Positions 34,131 to 46,370 of a stretch of 64,000 nt of DNA are shown here, in pieces (the stretch's first letter is position 1; each line of letters opens with the position of its first letter). The notes under the pieces were generated by a model, which saw nothing but the letters and a program-made list of their open reading frames with translations, was not told the origin of the DNA and made no database searches. The stretch covers positions 29,878,729 through 29,942,728 of the forward strand of contig CM034309.1 of NCBI GenBank assembly GCA_019925795.1, given 5' to 3'. The position numbers were made by a program, and so were the translations under genes. Source of the stretch: Dendrobium chrysotoxum (taxonomy: Eukaryota; Streptophyta; Magnoliopsida; Asparagales; Orchidaceae).

Positions 34131-35250
34131 TACCAGAAACTCTAAGTTAGAGCTATTCATTTTTTTCCTCCTTCACCTCATGCTATGCTTGACCTTTATA
34201 TTGATAAATCTGTCAAAAGAAAATATTTAAGAGGAAGATAATGTGCCTAAAGAAATGAATAAGCTATGGCGTGTTGTACCAAAAAATGAACAAACGTAGT
34301 GAATGGACTAATGATTGACGGGGGTTACCTAATCAAAACTGATGAATAGTCAATTCTTGGGGATCATTATCCCAGCCAAGCCAATTTTGATTCTAGATTT
34401 TAGTGAAGCTTATATATCAAATGCAAAGAAGGTTCTAAAGAAGCTGAAAATGAGCTCCGGAGCTTCTAAAAGAGGGTAGAAGTGTTTTGAATGACTTAAT
34501 TTTATGTTTTATATTAAGAATATTGAAGATTTATCTCATCTCTTAAATTTTCTTAACACTATGATCTTCCTGCCATAAGTGTGGTCAATTAGTGGTCTAG
34601 CCTAATTGGCATGGGTTTGCCGATATAATGAGAGACTTTAAATTAGTATTAACTTAATTTCAAGAAGCTTATATTGACCTGAGCAATTTTTTGACCAATT
34701 TATAAAAAACACCTGAGTCGTTCAGATTTGGATAACATGGGTGAACCAACCTATGTTGGTCACCAAAGTCCTAAGGTCTCTTATGAGCTTAGTAGTTGAA
34801 GGAATAATATATGAATATACATAGTTGATTCAACTTGAAGATCCCACGATTGATGGGATTATAAAACTAACAGAGTTATCTTAATATTGTCTCCTATTAA
34901 TTACAGGGTAACTGAAATAAGTCTTAGTGTTATGCATGTATTGATCACAGTAATTCAATAATAGTTCATAGTCTCATATATAGCCACAAAACTGTGCAGA
35001 ATAATTCCAATTTAATTCAACATATGAAGCTCAATAGTTGACTGATAATAATTCAACGGTTCATACCACTACCATCACCACCATTCCCTTTGGCTTTGTT
35101 TAAGACAATTTTTTTACTACACTTTTAAACCGCTATTATAATTTTAATTTAACTAATGATTTTATTTTTGTGTCAGAAAATTAGTTTTGAGCAATCATCA
35201 TAAAAATTATTTTTCGCACAATAATTTTATAATCATCTTTAGAAAAGCTA
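34131..35250. other. Intergenic DNA
   Basis: No gene, RNA or clear transposon end. A partial family A left arm (GGCTTTGTTTAAGACAATTT) lies at about 35090. Confidence 0.5.
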
Positions 35251-35254
35251 GAGT

Positions 35255-35800
35255 TAGGGGTGCAAACGAGTTGAGTCGAGCTCGAGTCAGGCCCAATTCG
35301 AGCTGGACTCTCGAGCCAAATTTCGAGCTCAAACTCGAGTTGAGCTCAAAAGGCAAGTTCGAGCTCAGCTCATGCCATTGAGAATGAGTTAGTCGAGGGG
35401 CACGATTCAGCGATTCGAGCTCCGATTTTGCGTCCGTTGACCACCCCCGCCTTCGCGTCCGAGCCCGCCTTCTGTGTCCGAGCCTACCTACCGCATCCAA
35501 GCCCACGGCTCACCCAGCAATTCAACCTTCCACGTCAGAGCCCGCCCCGTGATTCGTCTCGCCACATCTGAGTCCACGTCGCAATTTTGCCTTTTACAAT
35601 TCCGCCTAATTCTGCGCTTGAGCCACTCGATAAGTAATCAAGCCGAGCATCATGAGAATGAAGCTGGAGCTCGATAAGCCAACTTTGCACTCGAGCCGTC
35701 CAATTCTACTCGAGCTTGAAACTCGGTAAACTCTACTTACAAGCTCGTTAACGAGTTGAGCTCGAGCCGGCTCACGATTCAGCTTGACTCAGTTGCACCA
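35255..35800. mobile_element. hAT-like non-autonomous element
   Basis: The left end is TAGGGGTGCAAACGAGTTGA, and a diverged inverse copy (TTGACTCAGTTGCACCACC) ends near 35800. The flanking parts repeat GAGCTCGAGC/GCTCGAG words in both orientations. The middle (35400-35600) is GC-rich and non-coding. No clear 8-bp duplication. Same type of ends as 5835-6246. Confidence 0.55.
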
Positions 35801-35825
35801 CCAGTTGCAACAGTAAGAAACAAGA

Positions 35826-36003
35826 GAAATTATTCCGTGCAAAGTCCGAATGGGAAGAATCGTTTGGATAGACCTGTCCGAAAGAACTATCCAAACTGCA
35901 GTATACACACACTGTATATATAATCACATCTGTGTACAGACTGTGTGTGTACACTCACATGTCCAAACGATTCTTTAAGTCCGGACTCCGCACAAAATAA
36001 TTT
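35826..36003. mobile_element. hAT-type MITE, family B, copy 4
   Basis: The left end GAGAAATTATTCCGTGC and right end CCGCACAAAATAATTTC are family B termini. Inside, AATCGTTTGGA and TCCAAACGATT are mirrored, and so are the GTCCG words next to the ends. Target duplication unclear. Lies about 215 bp downstream of the HIPP gene stop codon. Confidence 0.65.
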
Positions 36004-36218
36004 CACAAACAGACCCTTAACCTCAATATATAAAATAAGCCCATACTAATATCATAATTGTGATATATAATAATTTCACCAACAAAAAAAATCATCCCAA
36101 AAAACATAACCAAATTACTTGAAGCACTTCGTAAATGCCAATATCTAATAACTTCTAAAACAAATATCTTACATCCTGTAACCACACAACTATTTTCCCA
36201 GTTATACAAGACCCAAAT

Positions 36219-37074
36219 TCACATAACGGTGCAGGCGTTCGGATTATCATCGCTAAAAGCCGCAGAATACGTCTCCTCCGTCGACGTGGCACGTGCGAGC
36301 GGCGCGAGGGTGGGGTCAGCCACGACGTTTCGCACGTACCCCGGCGGCGCCTTCTTGTCGTAAGCGCCCTGCACGTAAGGATGGTAGACCATGTCGTAAG
36401 GCACGTAGGGCCATGGCTCGGCCACCTTCCCCGTCCTATACCTCACCCTCTGCAACACTTTCTTAGGGTCTACGTAGCCCGTCACAGTCAACTTGTGCTT
36501 CTTCGGCTCCACCTCCACCTTACTCACCCCCTTCATCCCCTCCACTGATTGCCTAACCCTCCTCTCACAACCCTCGCAGTCCATCTTCACTTTTATCTCC
36601 ACAACCTGCAATCGTATTTCAGCCATGAATTAATATCTATAAAATAAATTAGTGATATGTGTTCCTAACTACGCTCTTAATATAAAAGAAATAATACGGA
36701 TCCTTCTTCATTAACTTCATTTTTGAGAACTAATATATGAGGTTTCACCCTCACTCCCTCAGGCTTCGTTCGGGAGTCGGGACGGCTTTCTTACTGCTTC
36801 TTAGAGCAGCTTTTTAGTAAAAAATTTGTACTAAAAAGCTGCTTTAAGAAGCAGTAAAAAAGCCATAGCAAACGAAGCCTTAATAATAATCACAGTATTA
36901 AACCAATATTTTCACTTAAAGTGCCAAAAAGAATATGTAATTCAAAATATTCATAAAATTTATAACATAGCAAAATTTATGTACCTGGAAATGCTTCTTC
37001 TTCATCTTCTTGCGCTGGCTACGGTGGTCTGCTATGGCGGAGCAGAGCTCAGAGGCTAAGGACATGAAGCCCAT
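36219..37074 (-). CDS. Heavy-metal-associated isoprenylated plant protein (HIPP), two exons
   Basis: Exon 1 is 37074-36985 (30 codons, ATG at 37074-37072) and ends CAG before the donor GTAC. Exon 2 is 36605-36219, after the acceptor TTGCAG, and ends with TGA. The product is 158 residues. Residues 1-30 are basic (RSQRKKMKKKH). Residues 31 to about 93 are an HMA domain with the metal-binding MDCEGC motif (C40, C43). The end is CTVM, a CaaX box for farnesylation, so the mature protein should be membrane- or nucleus-associated. Middle motifs WPYVPYDMV and YDKKAPPGYVR, then FSDDNPNAC, place it in the plant HIPP20-27 type group. Known family roles: binding of heavy metals such as Cd or Cu and stress-linked partner binding; the exact role here is unknown. 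All family landmarks are intact. The 379-bp intron contains a family A MITE. Confidence 0.92.
36761..36880. mobile_element. Foldback MITE, family A, in the HIPP intron
   Basis: The best-kept family member. Left AGGCTTCGTTCGGGAGTCGG, then CTTTCTTACTGCTTCTTAGA and GCAGCTTTTTAGTA. Right: TACTAAAAAGCTGC, TTTAAGAAGCAGTAAAAAAG, CAAACGAAGCCT. The arms pair over about 50 bp. It lies wholly within the intron (36606-36984) and would form a long hairpin in the pre-mRNA. Confidence 0.85.
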
Positions 37075-37167
37075 CTTCTTTGGAAGGAGAATCAGTACTG
37101 AGATTATCAAAGGTCCACTATCTTAGTCGCAGTGCAAAGTTAAGAAGGTGAAGCAGCGAAGGGTGCT

Positions 37168-37176
37168 CTTTATAAT
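37168..37176 (-). promoter_or_regulatory. Putative TATA box of the HIPP gene
   Basis: Minus-strand TATTATAAAG about 95 bp before the start codon, which leaves space for a 60-70 nt 5' UTR. The region upstream has ACGTGG words (about 37208 and 37339), which resemble G-box/ABRE cores. Confidence 0.5.
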
Positions 37177-37189
37177 ATGGAAGTATGGA

Positions 37190-38289
37190 AGGTGAGCCGA
37201 TACGACGAAGTACACGTGGCAGTTTACACGAAGTCGGCAACGCTGCTTTGTATCTTGAAACGATAAATATTGAAAGCGGTGCATTCTGCCCACACTTCAC
37301 TGTTAGTCCTGCACCGCGCGCCACGCGGAAATAGTGCCACGTGTTTAGTTATGGTTCGGTAGATGGCAAGTGTGTCGGAATTCTGGTGTGAAAAGAAAAA
37401 TCGTTTTATTGTATCATTTCCCTTTCAGTCGCTTCGACGAGGAATGTGGGGGGCGGTGGAGAAGGGGGAGGGAAGTGGGAACGGGGAACAGAGAAAACCT
37501 TTATTTATGGGCAAGTTTTTGTCAGAAGGTTTTTTAATTGTCATTTGATACTTTCTTAGAAAGAACCACATCCTTCGGAATGGTTTTTTATAATGATTTT
37601 TGGGTGACTTGATCAGTAAGATTGGGCGCTATAATTACATTTATTACTTAAAATAATCATAATAACTCAATTAAATTTTATAAATCAATTTCCTCGAAAA
37701 TGAAGGATTATTATATCTTAGGCTTAAAAGTACGTTTTCCCAAAATCATTTAAAAAAAATTTTATTGGAAAATTTTAATACAAATTATATCAACCAAATT
37801 TTAAAAATTATCTGATTAATTTAAATATTTAGATATTGGAGATATCTATATTATATTATTATTGGAGTTCTAAATATTTCTGAGCATAGAGTCAAAGAGT
37901 TTATTGTCTAAAAATAAAATAAGAGTTGTAAGAGATACTAAAATTTTTACGTGAAAAATCAGCCAAAATATAAAACCATGGGTCTTGGGATAGTATGAAT
38001 GAATCTACTAGTATTTCTCATCTGTTAAAAATGATAGTTTTTTTTATAATTAGGAATGTATTAATATAATATAGTAAACTTAAACTGTATTGAATGATTT
38101 GCATGGCAAAAGTTAGAAAAGTCTTGTGACATAGCAACTATCTTCGAGAGTCATTTATTGTTTGTTTAATCATTTTTCTTTGAGGAGGGGAAATTAAAAA
38201 TCAAGAAGCAGAATTTATAGACAATAACATGCATTGACATTGTTAGTGACACCATGTGACAAAGTTAATATGGATGTCACCGTAACAAG
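37190..38289. other. HIPP upstream region and intergenic DNA
   Basis: No second gene. The first 250 bp are GC-richer and probably the HIPP promoter. Beyond 37550 it is AT-rich without recognised features. Confidence 0.45.
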
Positions 38290-38800
38290 GCAAAAAAAAT
38301 TATAATAATGTTGGTTGGAAGACCATAGTTCGGCGATGTTGGTCAATGAACCGTTCTTAGCGAAGGAGGTCAAATGATCGTAAGCGGGTGATAGAGGTCA
38401 GAAGATCATAATTTAGCGATGCAAGTCGATTAACCTTAGTGGGCCTATGGTGGCGAGAGGACTGTTGTGGAGCGATAGTGGTGAGAAGGATACTAGTTGA
38501 AAGAACCATAGTTGGGCAACGATGGTCAAAACAATCATGCTCAGATGATGGTAATTGGAGGACCGTAGTAAATCAATAGAGTTTAAATGATCACAGTTGG
38601 CTGACAGAGGTCGAAGAATCATAGTCAGAAAATGAAGGTGGGAGAACTGTAGTCAGGTTATAATTGTAAGAAGTACATAATTAAGCGATTGTGGTTAGAA
38701 GGAGAGTAGACAGACGATGAAAGTTGGAAAGATCATAGTTAATCTATGATGGATGGAGGATTGTAGCCAGCCCACAGAGGTTGAAGGACCATAGTTAAGA
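38290..38800. repeat. Degenerate minisatellite, unit about 35-40 bp
   Basis: Recurring words GACCATAGTT, GGCGATG, GGTCGAAG and ATCATAGT in this order, at roughly 35-40 bp spacing (for example 38322, 38362, 38395, 38505, 38750). Too diverged to set an exact unit. No conserved frame. Confidence 0.55.
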
Positions 38801-39163
38801 TAAATTTATGAAAATTTCACATCTCAAATATTACAATGAGACTTTCATTCTCCCCGTCAAAGAGACCTAACTTGAGTTCAAAGAGATCACAGAGGTCTAA
38901 ATAACGCTAGAGCTCTACTTGACATTTGATGTTGACGATCAATGCCAAACTATTGCCATTTCCTTACTTTCATTATCTAACATCTATTGCTTAACTTGCA
39001 TATGCTATTAATCTTTATATCACCATTGTCACAAGATTATTATAATTCATTAACTATCATTTGATCGTCATCATTTAACTGTCTTCATCACTATCATTCC
39101 ATCATCATCGTTGACTAACACCATCCAACTATATATATGTATATATCTGTGTGTGTGTGTTGA

Positions 39164-39165
<2 letters not shown>

Positions 39166-39195
<30 letters not shown>
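39166..39195. repeat. G homopolymer, 30 bases
   Basis: Unbroken run of 30 G after a (TG)n stretch. The glycine and proline frames over it are artefacts. Confidence 0.95.
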
Positions 39196-39196
<1 letters not shown>

Positions 39197-39543
39197 GAAA
39201 GAAATTTGTACTACACAAATCTCAAAGTATAAATTATTTTTAGTACATCTTGATATCATTTATATAAGGCCATCTCCAATAAAAAAAGCTCATTTTTCAC
39301 TCCAAAATGCAGTAAATAATCTCCAATCGAGTCTCATTTTTTAACACCAAAAAAGAATATTCTGTACATATTCTTTTTCATATTTTTTCAAAGTTAGTTT
39401 TAATTTTATTTCTCATTTTATTTTTTTGTTGTCACAACTTGTTATGTATTTTGATTTTGATTTTTTATTTTGTAGAAATATTATATTATTCGATATCCTT
39501 TAAATTTATATGAAGATTTTACCTTAATTTATATATTAATTAT

Positions 39544-40606
39544 TGATATATCGTCAAAAAATCATCTTGATCGGGCACGAATCTCGAGGAAAAACTCAAG
39601 TTGGAAACTTCAAAAATTATTTCGGAGACCATTTAAACTCCGATTTCAGTAAACTTATAGTCGAACTGAGCGTCTCGGAAATATGAATCCGACGACACCA
39701 AATTCGACTCAATCCGAGCCCAAGTGAGTCCAAATCAAGTACCCGAAGCACTGTTGGAAGCATCAAACAGCTATTTGAGTTACCAAACGGTCTCCGATTT
39801 TGGCGAGCTTATAGTCGAATCGAGCGGCTCGACGAGACGAATCCAACGAGCCCAAGGTCGTAGAATTCTGATATCATTAAGACCTTCAAATGCTTGATAA
39901 ACGGTTCACGATCAAGAGATTCAATATCGGCCGTTCATCCGGATCACTCCCTATTTGCCCCTGATCCCTCACATATTTACGGGCTATGCCACTTCAGAAA
40001 AACTATAAATAGCCCCTCATTTCTCTTAAGGGGGAACCCAAGCCAAGAAGCCAAGAAGCCAAGAAGCCAAGAAGCCAAGAAGAGAAGAAGAGAAGAAGAA
40101 GAGAAGAGAAGCCTAGGAGGGAACAGCTCCTCCTCGACCACCGCCGGAACTCCGCCGGAACACCGCCGGAACTCCGTCGGAACTCCACCGAAGCACCACC
40201 AGGCTCCCGAGGGACGCCAGAGCTCTGCCCGACACAAGAGCAACGTCGGAATTCTGCCCGACGCCGGAATTCTACCCGACACCCGAGTGACGCCGGACTT
40301 CTTTCCAAGTGACGCCGGAATTCTGCCGGACATTCAAGCGACGTCAAAACTCTGCTTGTCCTTGTAACTGATACTCATTGTAATCTGATCGTCTTGAATT
40401 TAAAGGACGGATCAGCCTCGTGTACTTCAAACGACACTAGTGGAACTCTTTCAACTGGGCGTGGCCCCGTGGTTTTTTCCCTTTCCAGGGTTTTCCACGT
40501 AAAAATCCTGGTGTTACTATTTCAATTATGTTTGTGTGCTGAATATACATATAACGCTGAGACGGAAAATTAAAATCTATCGCCGCGTATATTTGAGTCC
40601 GCAACA
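39544..40606 (+). repeat. Tat left LTR
   Basis: TGATATATCG...GTCCGCAACA, 1063 bp. A TATA box (CTATAAATAG) is at about 40004. R/U5 includes 8-bp AAGCCAAG repeats (40040-40080, one unit more than in the right LTR) and a block of repeated CCGGAACTCCG/GACGCCGGAATTC words. Frames of up to 157 codons over this block are repeat artefacts. Confidence 0.93.
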
Positions 40607-40609
40607 GTT

Positions 40610-40625
40610 TGGCGCCGTCTGTGGG
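40610..40625 (+). other. Tat primer binding site
   Basis: TGGCGCCGTCTGTGGG, 3 bp after the left LTR. The TGGCGCC start is usual for Tat-type elements; I do not assign the exact tRNA. Confidence 0.8.
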
Positions 40626-40657
40626 AAACTTATCCCACAACTTCAAGTATTGCTACG

Positions 40658-42787
40658 ATGGTCAATAGGCGTAGCAGTCGCCTCATAGGAACTTCCTGCT
40701 CTCATTCTCATCAATCCAGAAATCAGTCTATGAATCATAGACATCCGATATCTGCCTCTTTATACCCCGGGGGGCAAAACGCACCTGGAGAAGGGACCTC
40801 GGGACCCTCCCTAGAAGAGAGAATTCGAAAGATGGAAGAATCTCAAAACGAGATCCTACAACTCTTGCGAGAGACTCGACAGCCGACCCTAGCACCTCAG
40901 GAGGAGGTTCTTCTCCCTCGAGATCCACCCCGTGTCGAAGCTGTTCATATTGAACATCTTCAGGCTGAGAATCCTCTTCCTCCACCCAGGAGGCGTTCGC
41001 AGTCACGTCAAGAGAACGAGCTGGCTGATACAGCAAGTTCTACCCATCCTCCACACGCAAGTCAGCAATCTCGCCTTCCTCAAGACCTCCCTGAGGAGCT
41101 AGCCCAACCTCACATTGCCGAGCTCCCTCGCAATGCCCTACGCCACGAACTGCGACGATTAGTCCGGGAGGAATTCCCTACAGGAGGCATAAGGCAACCT
41201 CTTCGTCAGTGGGACTTCCAGGAGTCGTCACCCCTGGCAGAAGCCATTCTTCAACACCCTATTCCGGCTGACTTTAAGCTGCCAAGCATTGAATCCTACG
41301 ATGGGACATCCGACCCGTACGAGCACATCGACCATTACAGGACCATCATGCATATTCAACGAGCTTCAGATGCACTCCTTTGCCAGGTTTTCTCTGCTAC
41401 TCTTAAAGGACAAGCTCGAACATGGTTCTATTCACTCCCAGCCGGAACGATCCCCACATTTGTCAAATTGGCCAAAGTATTTGTCGAACAGTTCGTAGCC
41501 AACCGAAGAATTGCTAAGGATTCTTCTCACCTTTCTGGGATTCGTCAGAATGAGGGAGAATCATTGAAAGAGTACTTTCAGCGGTTTTCTATTGAGGCTC
41601 GACAAATCCCAGGAGTGGACCCAGAATTGCTCAGAGGGGTCTTTCTTGGAGGACTTCATCCTGGCCCCTTCTATTCGGCACTCATGCGTGATACTGTTCA
41701 TTCATATGCCGATCTGATCCATCGTGTGGAAGCACAGATATCAGCAGATGAGGCAATAAACGCTCACAGAAAACAGTTCGAGCAACCCACTGGAAAGCGC
41801 AAGGGAGCACCCGAAATGGATAATTCATCATCACAACGGAAAAAGCAAGGGAAGAGCAATCTACCTCCTAAACCCCCACTGCCACGACGAGAACCCCGAC
41901 GAGAGAAGGAGTACACTCCGCTCAACACATCTCGAGCAAATGTGTTGATGGCGATTCAAGATCAGAACAAAGTGAAGTGGCCGCATCCTTTGAAGCCGAA
42001 TACAGGAAACCAAGATCAGTACTGCCACTTTCATCGTAGTCGTGGCCACACTACTGAATCCTGTAGGCAACTTAAGGAGGAGATTGAAAGACTCATCCGC
42101 CAGGGCTATCTTCGACAGTTTATTGGGAATCCACCTACCCGAGAAGAAACTCGTCCCACTGGGGGGCAGAATCAACCACAAAGACAGCCAGTGAATAACC
42201 GGATAACGGTTGGCGAAATTGAAACAATCGCAGGAGGCCCCTTACTATCCGACCAAGTCTTTCTAACTGTGGAAGAAAATCCAACTCCAAAAAAGGCTCG
42301 TATCGATCATTCCATCACGTTTAATGATTCCGACTTGGAAGGAGTAAAAACCCCCCATCAAGATCCGCTTGTCATAAACGCAGGCATTGGTGACCCGTGT
42401 TATAATGTCAAAAGAATTCTTGTGGACAACGGAAGCTCCGTAGATGTCCTATTCTACTCTACTTTCCTCAACATGGGTCTCTCAAGAGAAAAACTTCAAC
42501 CTGCTGCAGGTCCTTTATATGGATTTGATAATCGACCTGTACAAGCAGAAGGAATAATCAGTCTCCCGGTAGTCCTTGGAGAATTTCCTCGACAGAGTAC
42601 ACACTCCATTCAATTCATCGTGGTAAAGTCAGAGTCAGCTTATAACGCCATCTTCGGGAGACCGCTCCAGTCAATTTTTGGGATCATCGCATCCATTCCT
42701 CACCTCAAGCTGAAGTTCCATACCCCATCAGGAGTCGGTGTAGTATGCGGAGATCAACAAATAGCACAAACCTGCTATCTTAGGTAG
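40658..42787 (+). pseudogene. Tat gag-protease frame
   Basis: The ATG at 40658, just after the primer site, opens 709 codons. Residues 1-200 are polar with a coiled-coil-like EERIRKMEESQNEILQLL segment. 205-345 is a Retrotrans_gag domain (KLPSIESYDGTSDPYEHI, then GQARTWFYSLP). At about 454 is a zinc-binding CHFH...H...C motif. The aspartic protease catalytic triplet is read as DNGSS at about 589, followed by the flap-like and YNAIFGRP regions typical of these proteases. It ends at a TAG (42785-42787), after which the same frame goes on to reverse transcriptase, so this stop is probably a mutation. It lies one C-to-T transition from a sense codon. Confidence 0.9.
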
Positions 42788-45118
42788 ATCAAGTCTCGTC
42801 CGACGATTACCCTGAGCATCGAGGATTTTGATCTACGGAGCGAAGATATTCCTCAGAGAGCTTCCCCTGTGGAAGACCTCACTACTGTATCTATCTCTGA
42901 AGAGCATCCTTCAAAGACAGTGTGAATTGGATCACTGCTCTCAGATGATGAGAAGAAAAACTTTACAGCTTTTCTACGAGAAAATCAGGATATTTTTGCA
43001 TGGAGTCCAGCGGATATGCCTGGAATTGACCCCGAAGTGATCGTTCACTCCCTCAAAGTCAATCCAACGTGCAAACCGATTATCCAGAAGAAGAGAAACT
43101 TTGCACCAGATCGCCAGCAAGCAATTGAACAAGAAGTAGATAAGCTTTTAGAAGCTGGATTCATACGAGAGGTGCACTATCCTACTTGGTTAGCGAATGT
43201 TGTCATGGTACGGAAGGGAAGTGGAGCTTGGAGAATGTGTATAGATTACACTGATCTCAATAAAGCTTGCCCAAAGGATAGCTTCCCGCTCCCTCGCATC
43301 GATCAATTAGTTGATACCACCTCTGGTCATCAGATGTTGAGCTTTATGGATGCCTACTCCGGCTACAACCAAATAAAAATGAATCCTGCTGATGAAGAAG
43401 CAACAGCTTTTCAAACAGACAAAGGATTGTACTGCTACCAGGTGATGTCCTTCGGGCTCAAAAATGCTGGAGCAACTTATCAGCGTCTCATGAATGAAAT
43501 TTTCAAAAGCCTTATTGGACGTACTATGGAGGTGTACGTAGACGATATGTTGGTAAAAAGTCTGGAAAAAACCCAGCATATCTCTGACCTGAAACAATGT
43601 TTCCACTTGTTAAGGCATTACAATATGCGACTCAACCCCGCTAAATGTGCTTTTGGAGTCGCTTATGGAAAATTTTTAGGGTTTATGGTAACCCATAGAG
43701 GAATCGAAGCCAATCCGGAGAAGATCAAGGCACTAAGGGACATGGTGCCACCAAAGAACATCAAGGAGGTCCAAAGGCTGAATGGGAGAATTGCGGCACT
43801 ATCTTGTTTCCTGGCACGTTCAGGAGACAAATATCTGCCCTTCTTCAAGATACTTAGAGGTGCTCGTAGCTCCGGATTTCAATGGACAGATGAATGTCAA
43901 GAAGCCTTTGAACAATTGCGAAAGTATTTGGCATCCCCGCCACTACTTTCTAAACCAATACCAGGAGAGAGATTGTATTTGTATATGGCTGTATCTATCC
44001 AAGCCATTAGTTCAGTTCTGGTCCGAGAAGAAAACGCTATACAACGTCCTATCTACTACGTTAGTAAGATTTTATCTGAAGTAGAAGGACGTTATCCTTT
44101 GGCAGATAAGACAGTATTGGCGTTAGTTTATTCCGCCAGAAAACTACGCCCTTACTTTCAAGCCCATTCAATTGGAGTTTACACAAATCTGCCGCTAAAA
44201 AGCATTCTGCAAAAGCCAGAAGCATCAGGCAGGCTTGTTAAGTGGTCTGTAGAACTCGGAGAATTTGATATCCACTACTTGCCTAGACCTGATATTAAAT
44301 CTCAAGCACTAGCAGATTTCGTAGTTGAATGCACCGTTCCAGTATCTGATGTACAACCGAGTGCTTCACCTTCTTCTCCATGCTGGATGTTGTACGTCGA
44401 TGGAGCTTCAGGGAGTTCTGGGGCTGGGGCTAGAATTTTATTAATCTCTCCACAGAAGGTTACCCTGGAGTACGGGCTTCGACTCAAGTTCCCGGCAACC
44501 AACAACATAGCAGAATACGAGGCCCTTGTTGCTGGGTTAAGACTAGCAATTGACTGTGAAGTCCAGAACCTAATAGCCCACACTGATTCCCAACTAGTCG
44601 CCTCTCAGGTGGAGGGGGATTTTGATATTCACAACTCACAATTGGCTCAATATTGTAGCATTGTAAGGCTACTCTTAGCCCGTATAGGGGAGCATCAAAT
44701 CATACATATCCTCCGAGAACAAAATGCAAGAGCAGACGCTCTTTCTAAACTTGCTACATCAACAACGGGGGACATCTATAAGAGAAGATGTATCGAGGAA
44801 ATCCACTTTCCAAGCATTCAAGGTCCATGGGTCATACAGTCAATTGACGAGCCAAGAGAGATGTCTTGGATCGAACCCATCTTATCTTTTCTGAAAGATG
44901 GGGTACTACCCGAAGATCATATAGCTGTAATACGACTTCGGAGACGAGCTGCAAATTTCACCATTATCAGCAACGAGTTGTATAAGCGCTCCTTCATTGG
45001 GCCGTACCTCAAGTGTCTCCCACCATCAGAAGCTGATTACGCGCTTCGGGAAGTTCATTCAGGAGTATGTGAAGAACATCTGGGAGGAAGAGCGTTAGCT
45101 TACAAGATCATGAGATAG
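42788..45118 (+). pseudogene. Tat reverse transcriptase and dual RNase H frame
   Basis: Same frame as gag-protease. Interrupted by a TGA at 42923-42925, then open from 43016 for 700 codons. Reverse transcriptase with SFGLKNAGATYQRLMN and catalytic YVDDM (about 172 residues after 43016), thumb and connection, first RNase H (PIYYVSKIL, then EGRYPLADK), and from about residue 455 a second RNase H with YVDGASG, NNIAEYEAL and HTDSQLV. The second, archaeal-type RNase H is the defining mark of the Tat group. Ends with TAG (45116-45118) in front of integrase, again in frame. Catalytic motifs are intact. Confidence 0.92.
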
Positions 45119-46103
45119 GGATTCTATTGGCCTACATTGAAACAGGATGCACTTGAATTCACACGAAAGTGTGAAAACTGTCAACTGCATTCTAACCTCA
45201 CTCATACACCCGCTCTGGAGCTTGCATCCCTTCAAAGCCCCTGGCCTTTTGCCCAATGGGGGATTGATATAATGGGACCTTTTCCCATAGCAACTGGACA
45301 GCGAAAATTCATTATTTTGGCTGTAGATTACTTCACCAAATGGGTGGAGGCAGAACCTTTGGCGAAGATTACTGAAGCAAATGCCAAGCAATTTTTATGG
45401 AAGAACATAATATGCCGTTTTGGCATTCCCGCAAAAATCATCACTGATAACGACACACAATTTACTGGGAAGATCTTTACATCTTTTTGTAGGGATTTTC
45501 ACATTCAGCTCATTCACACAGCTGTTGCCCATCCTCAAACTAATGGGCAAACAGAGGTTACAAACCGAACAATCCTGAAAGGGCTGAAGACACGCCTAGG
45601 GAAGGCTGGGGGGGCAATGGGCCGAAGAACTCCCCAATGTCCTCTGGGCTTATCGGACCACCGCTAGAACTCCTACAGGAGAAACCCCATATAACCTTTG
45701 CTTTGGTACAGAAGCAGTCATACCAGTTGATATCGGAGTTCCTAGCCACAGAGTTCAGACTTTCGACTTCAAAAGTAACGAGGAGAAGCTTAGAGCAAAT
45801 TTGGATCTCCTCCCAGAAGTAAGAGATGAAGACTCACTCAGAACCGCTGCATACCACCAAAGAGTTGCCCGTCACTACAATCAAAGGGTGAAACCTCGCC
45901 CTATCACTATTGGGGACTTAGTATTACGAAGCATTGAAGCCGCTGGAAAAGGCCCTCAGCGAAACAAGCTCTCCCCCCTCTGGGAAGGTCCTTATTTGGT
46001 AGCGGCTATGGTCAAGCCTGGAACATTCAAACTGAAGGACGCTGGTGGAAAAATGCTTCCCCGAACTTGGAACGTGGGCAATCTTCACAAATATTATCAG
46101 TAG
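45119..46103 (+). pseudogene. Tat integrase, split by a 1-nt frameshift
   Basis: Continues in the pol frame after the TAG: zinc region (CENCQ), then the catalytic core with WGIDIMGPFP, TDNDTQF and the Glu region NGQTEV. At 45608-45614 a run of seven G causes the frame to change. The C-terminal part (PTGETPYN-like stretch and LPEVRDEDSLRTAAYH, LSPLWEGPYLV, NVGNLHKYYQ) goes on in another frame to the stop at 46101-46103. A 1-base gain in the G run explains it. Function in an active copy: integration of the cDNA into the host genome. Confidence 0.9.
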
Positions 46104-46370
46104 GAGTTGATACTGCTATCCGTCTATGTGTTATGTTTGTCTTATATTTTATCTTCTCCTGTAGTCGTATTATAAAGTTTTTCGTACATCCCTTATGTGT
46201 TGATTATAGAAGAACTTTTTTCTTGTATCCCTAAGTTATTCTAGGGAACTGTTATCTCATATTACAAAGCAATATGATATTCACTTCGTCGTGCTAATGT
46301 TTCTTCTCTCCAAACTCTTTTTCTGTAATTCGAGAAGTACACAATCTATATTGTATCTCAATCACTGAAT

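Noticed and set aside
39166..39195. G-quadruplex regulatory element
   Set aside because: A pure 30-G run could fold, but it directly extends a (TG)n microsatellite and may be partly a sequencing or assembly artefact.
39894..40367. 157-codon frame and antisense frames of 114-118 codons in the Tat LTR
   Set aside because: They cover the repeated CCGGAACTCCG block of the LTR and have equivalents in the other LTR; composition artefacts.
42785..42925. Stop codons as a deliberate read-through signal between gag-pro and RT
   Set aside because: Two different stops close together, each one transition from a sense codon, fit random decay better; kept only as a testable side idea.
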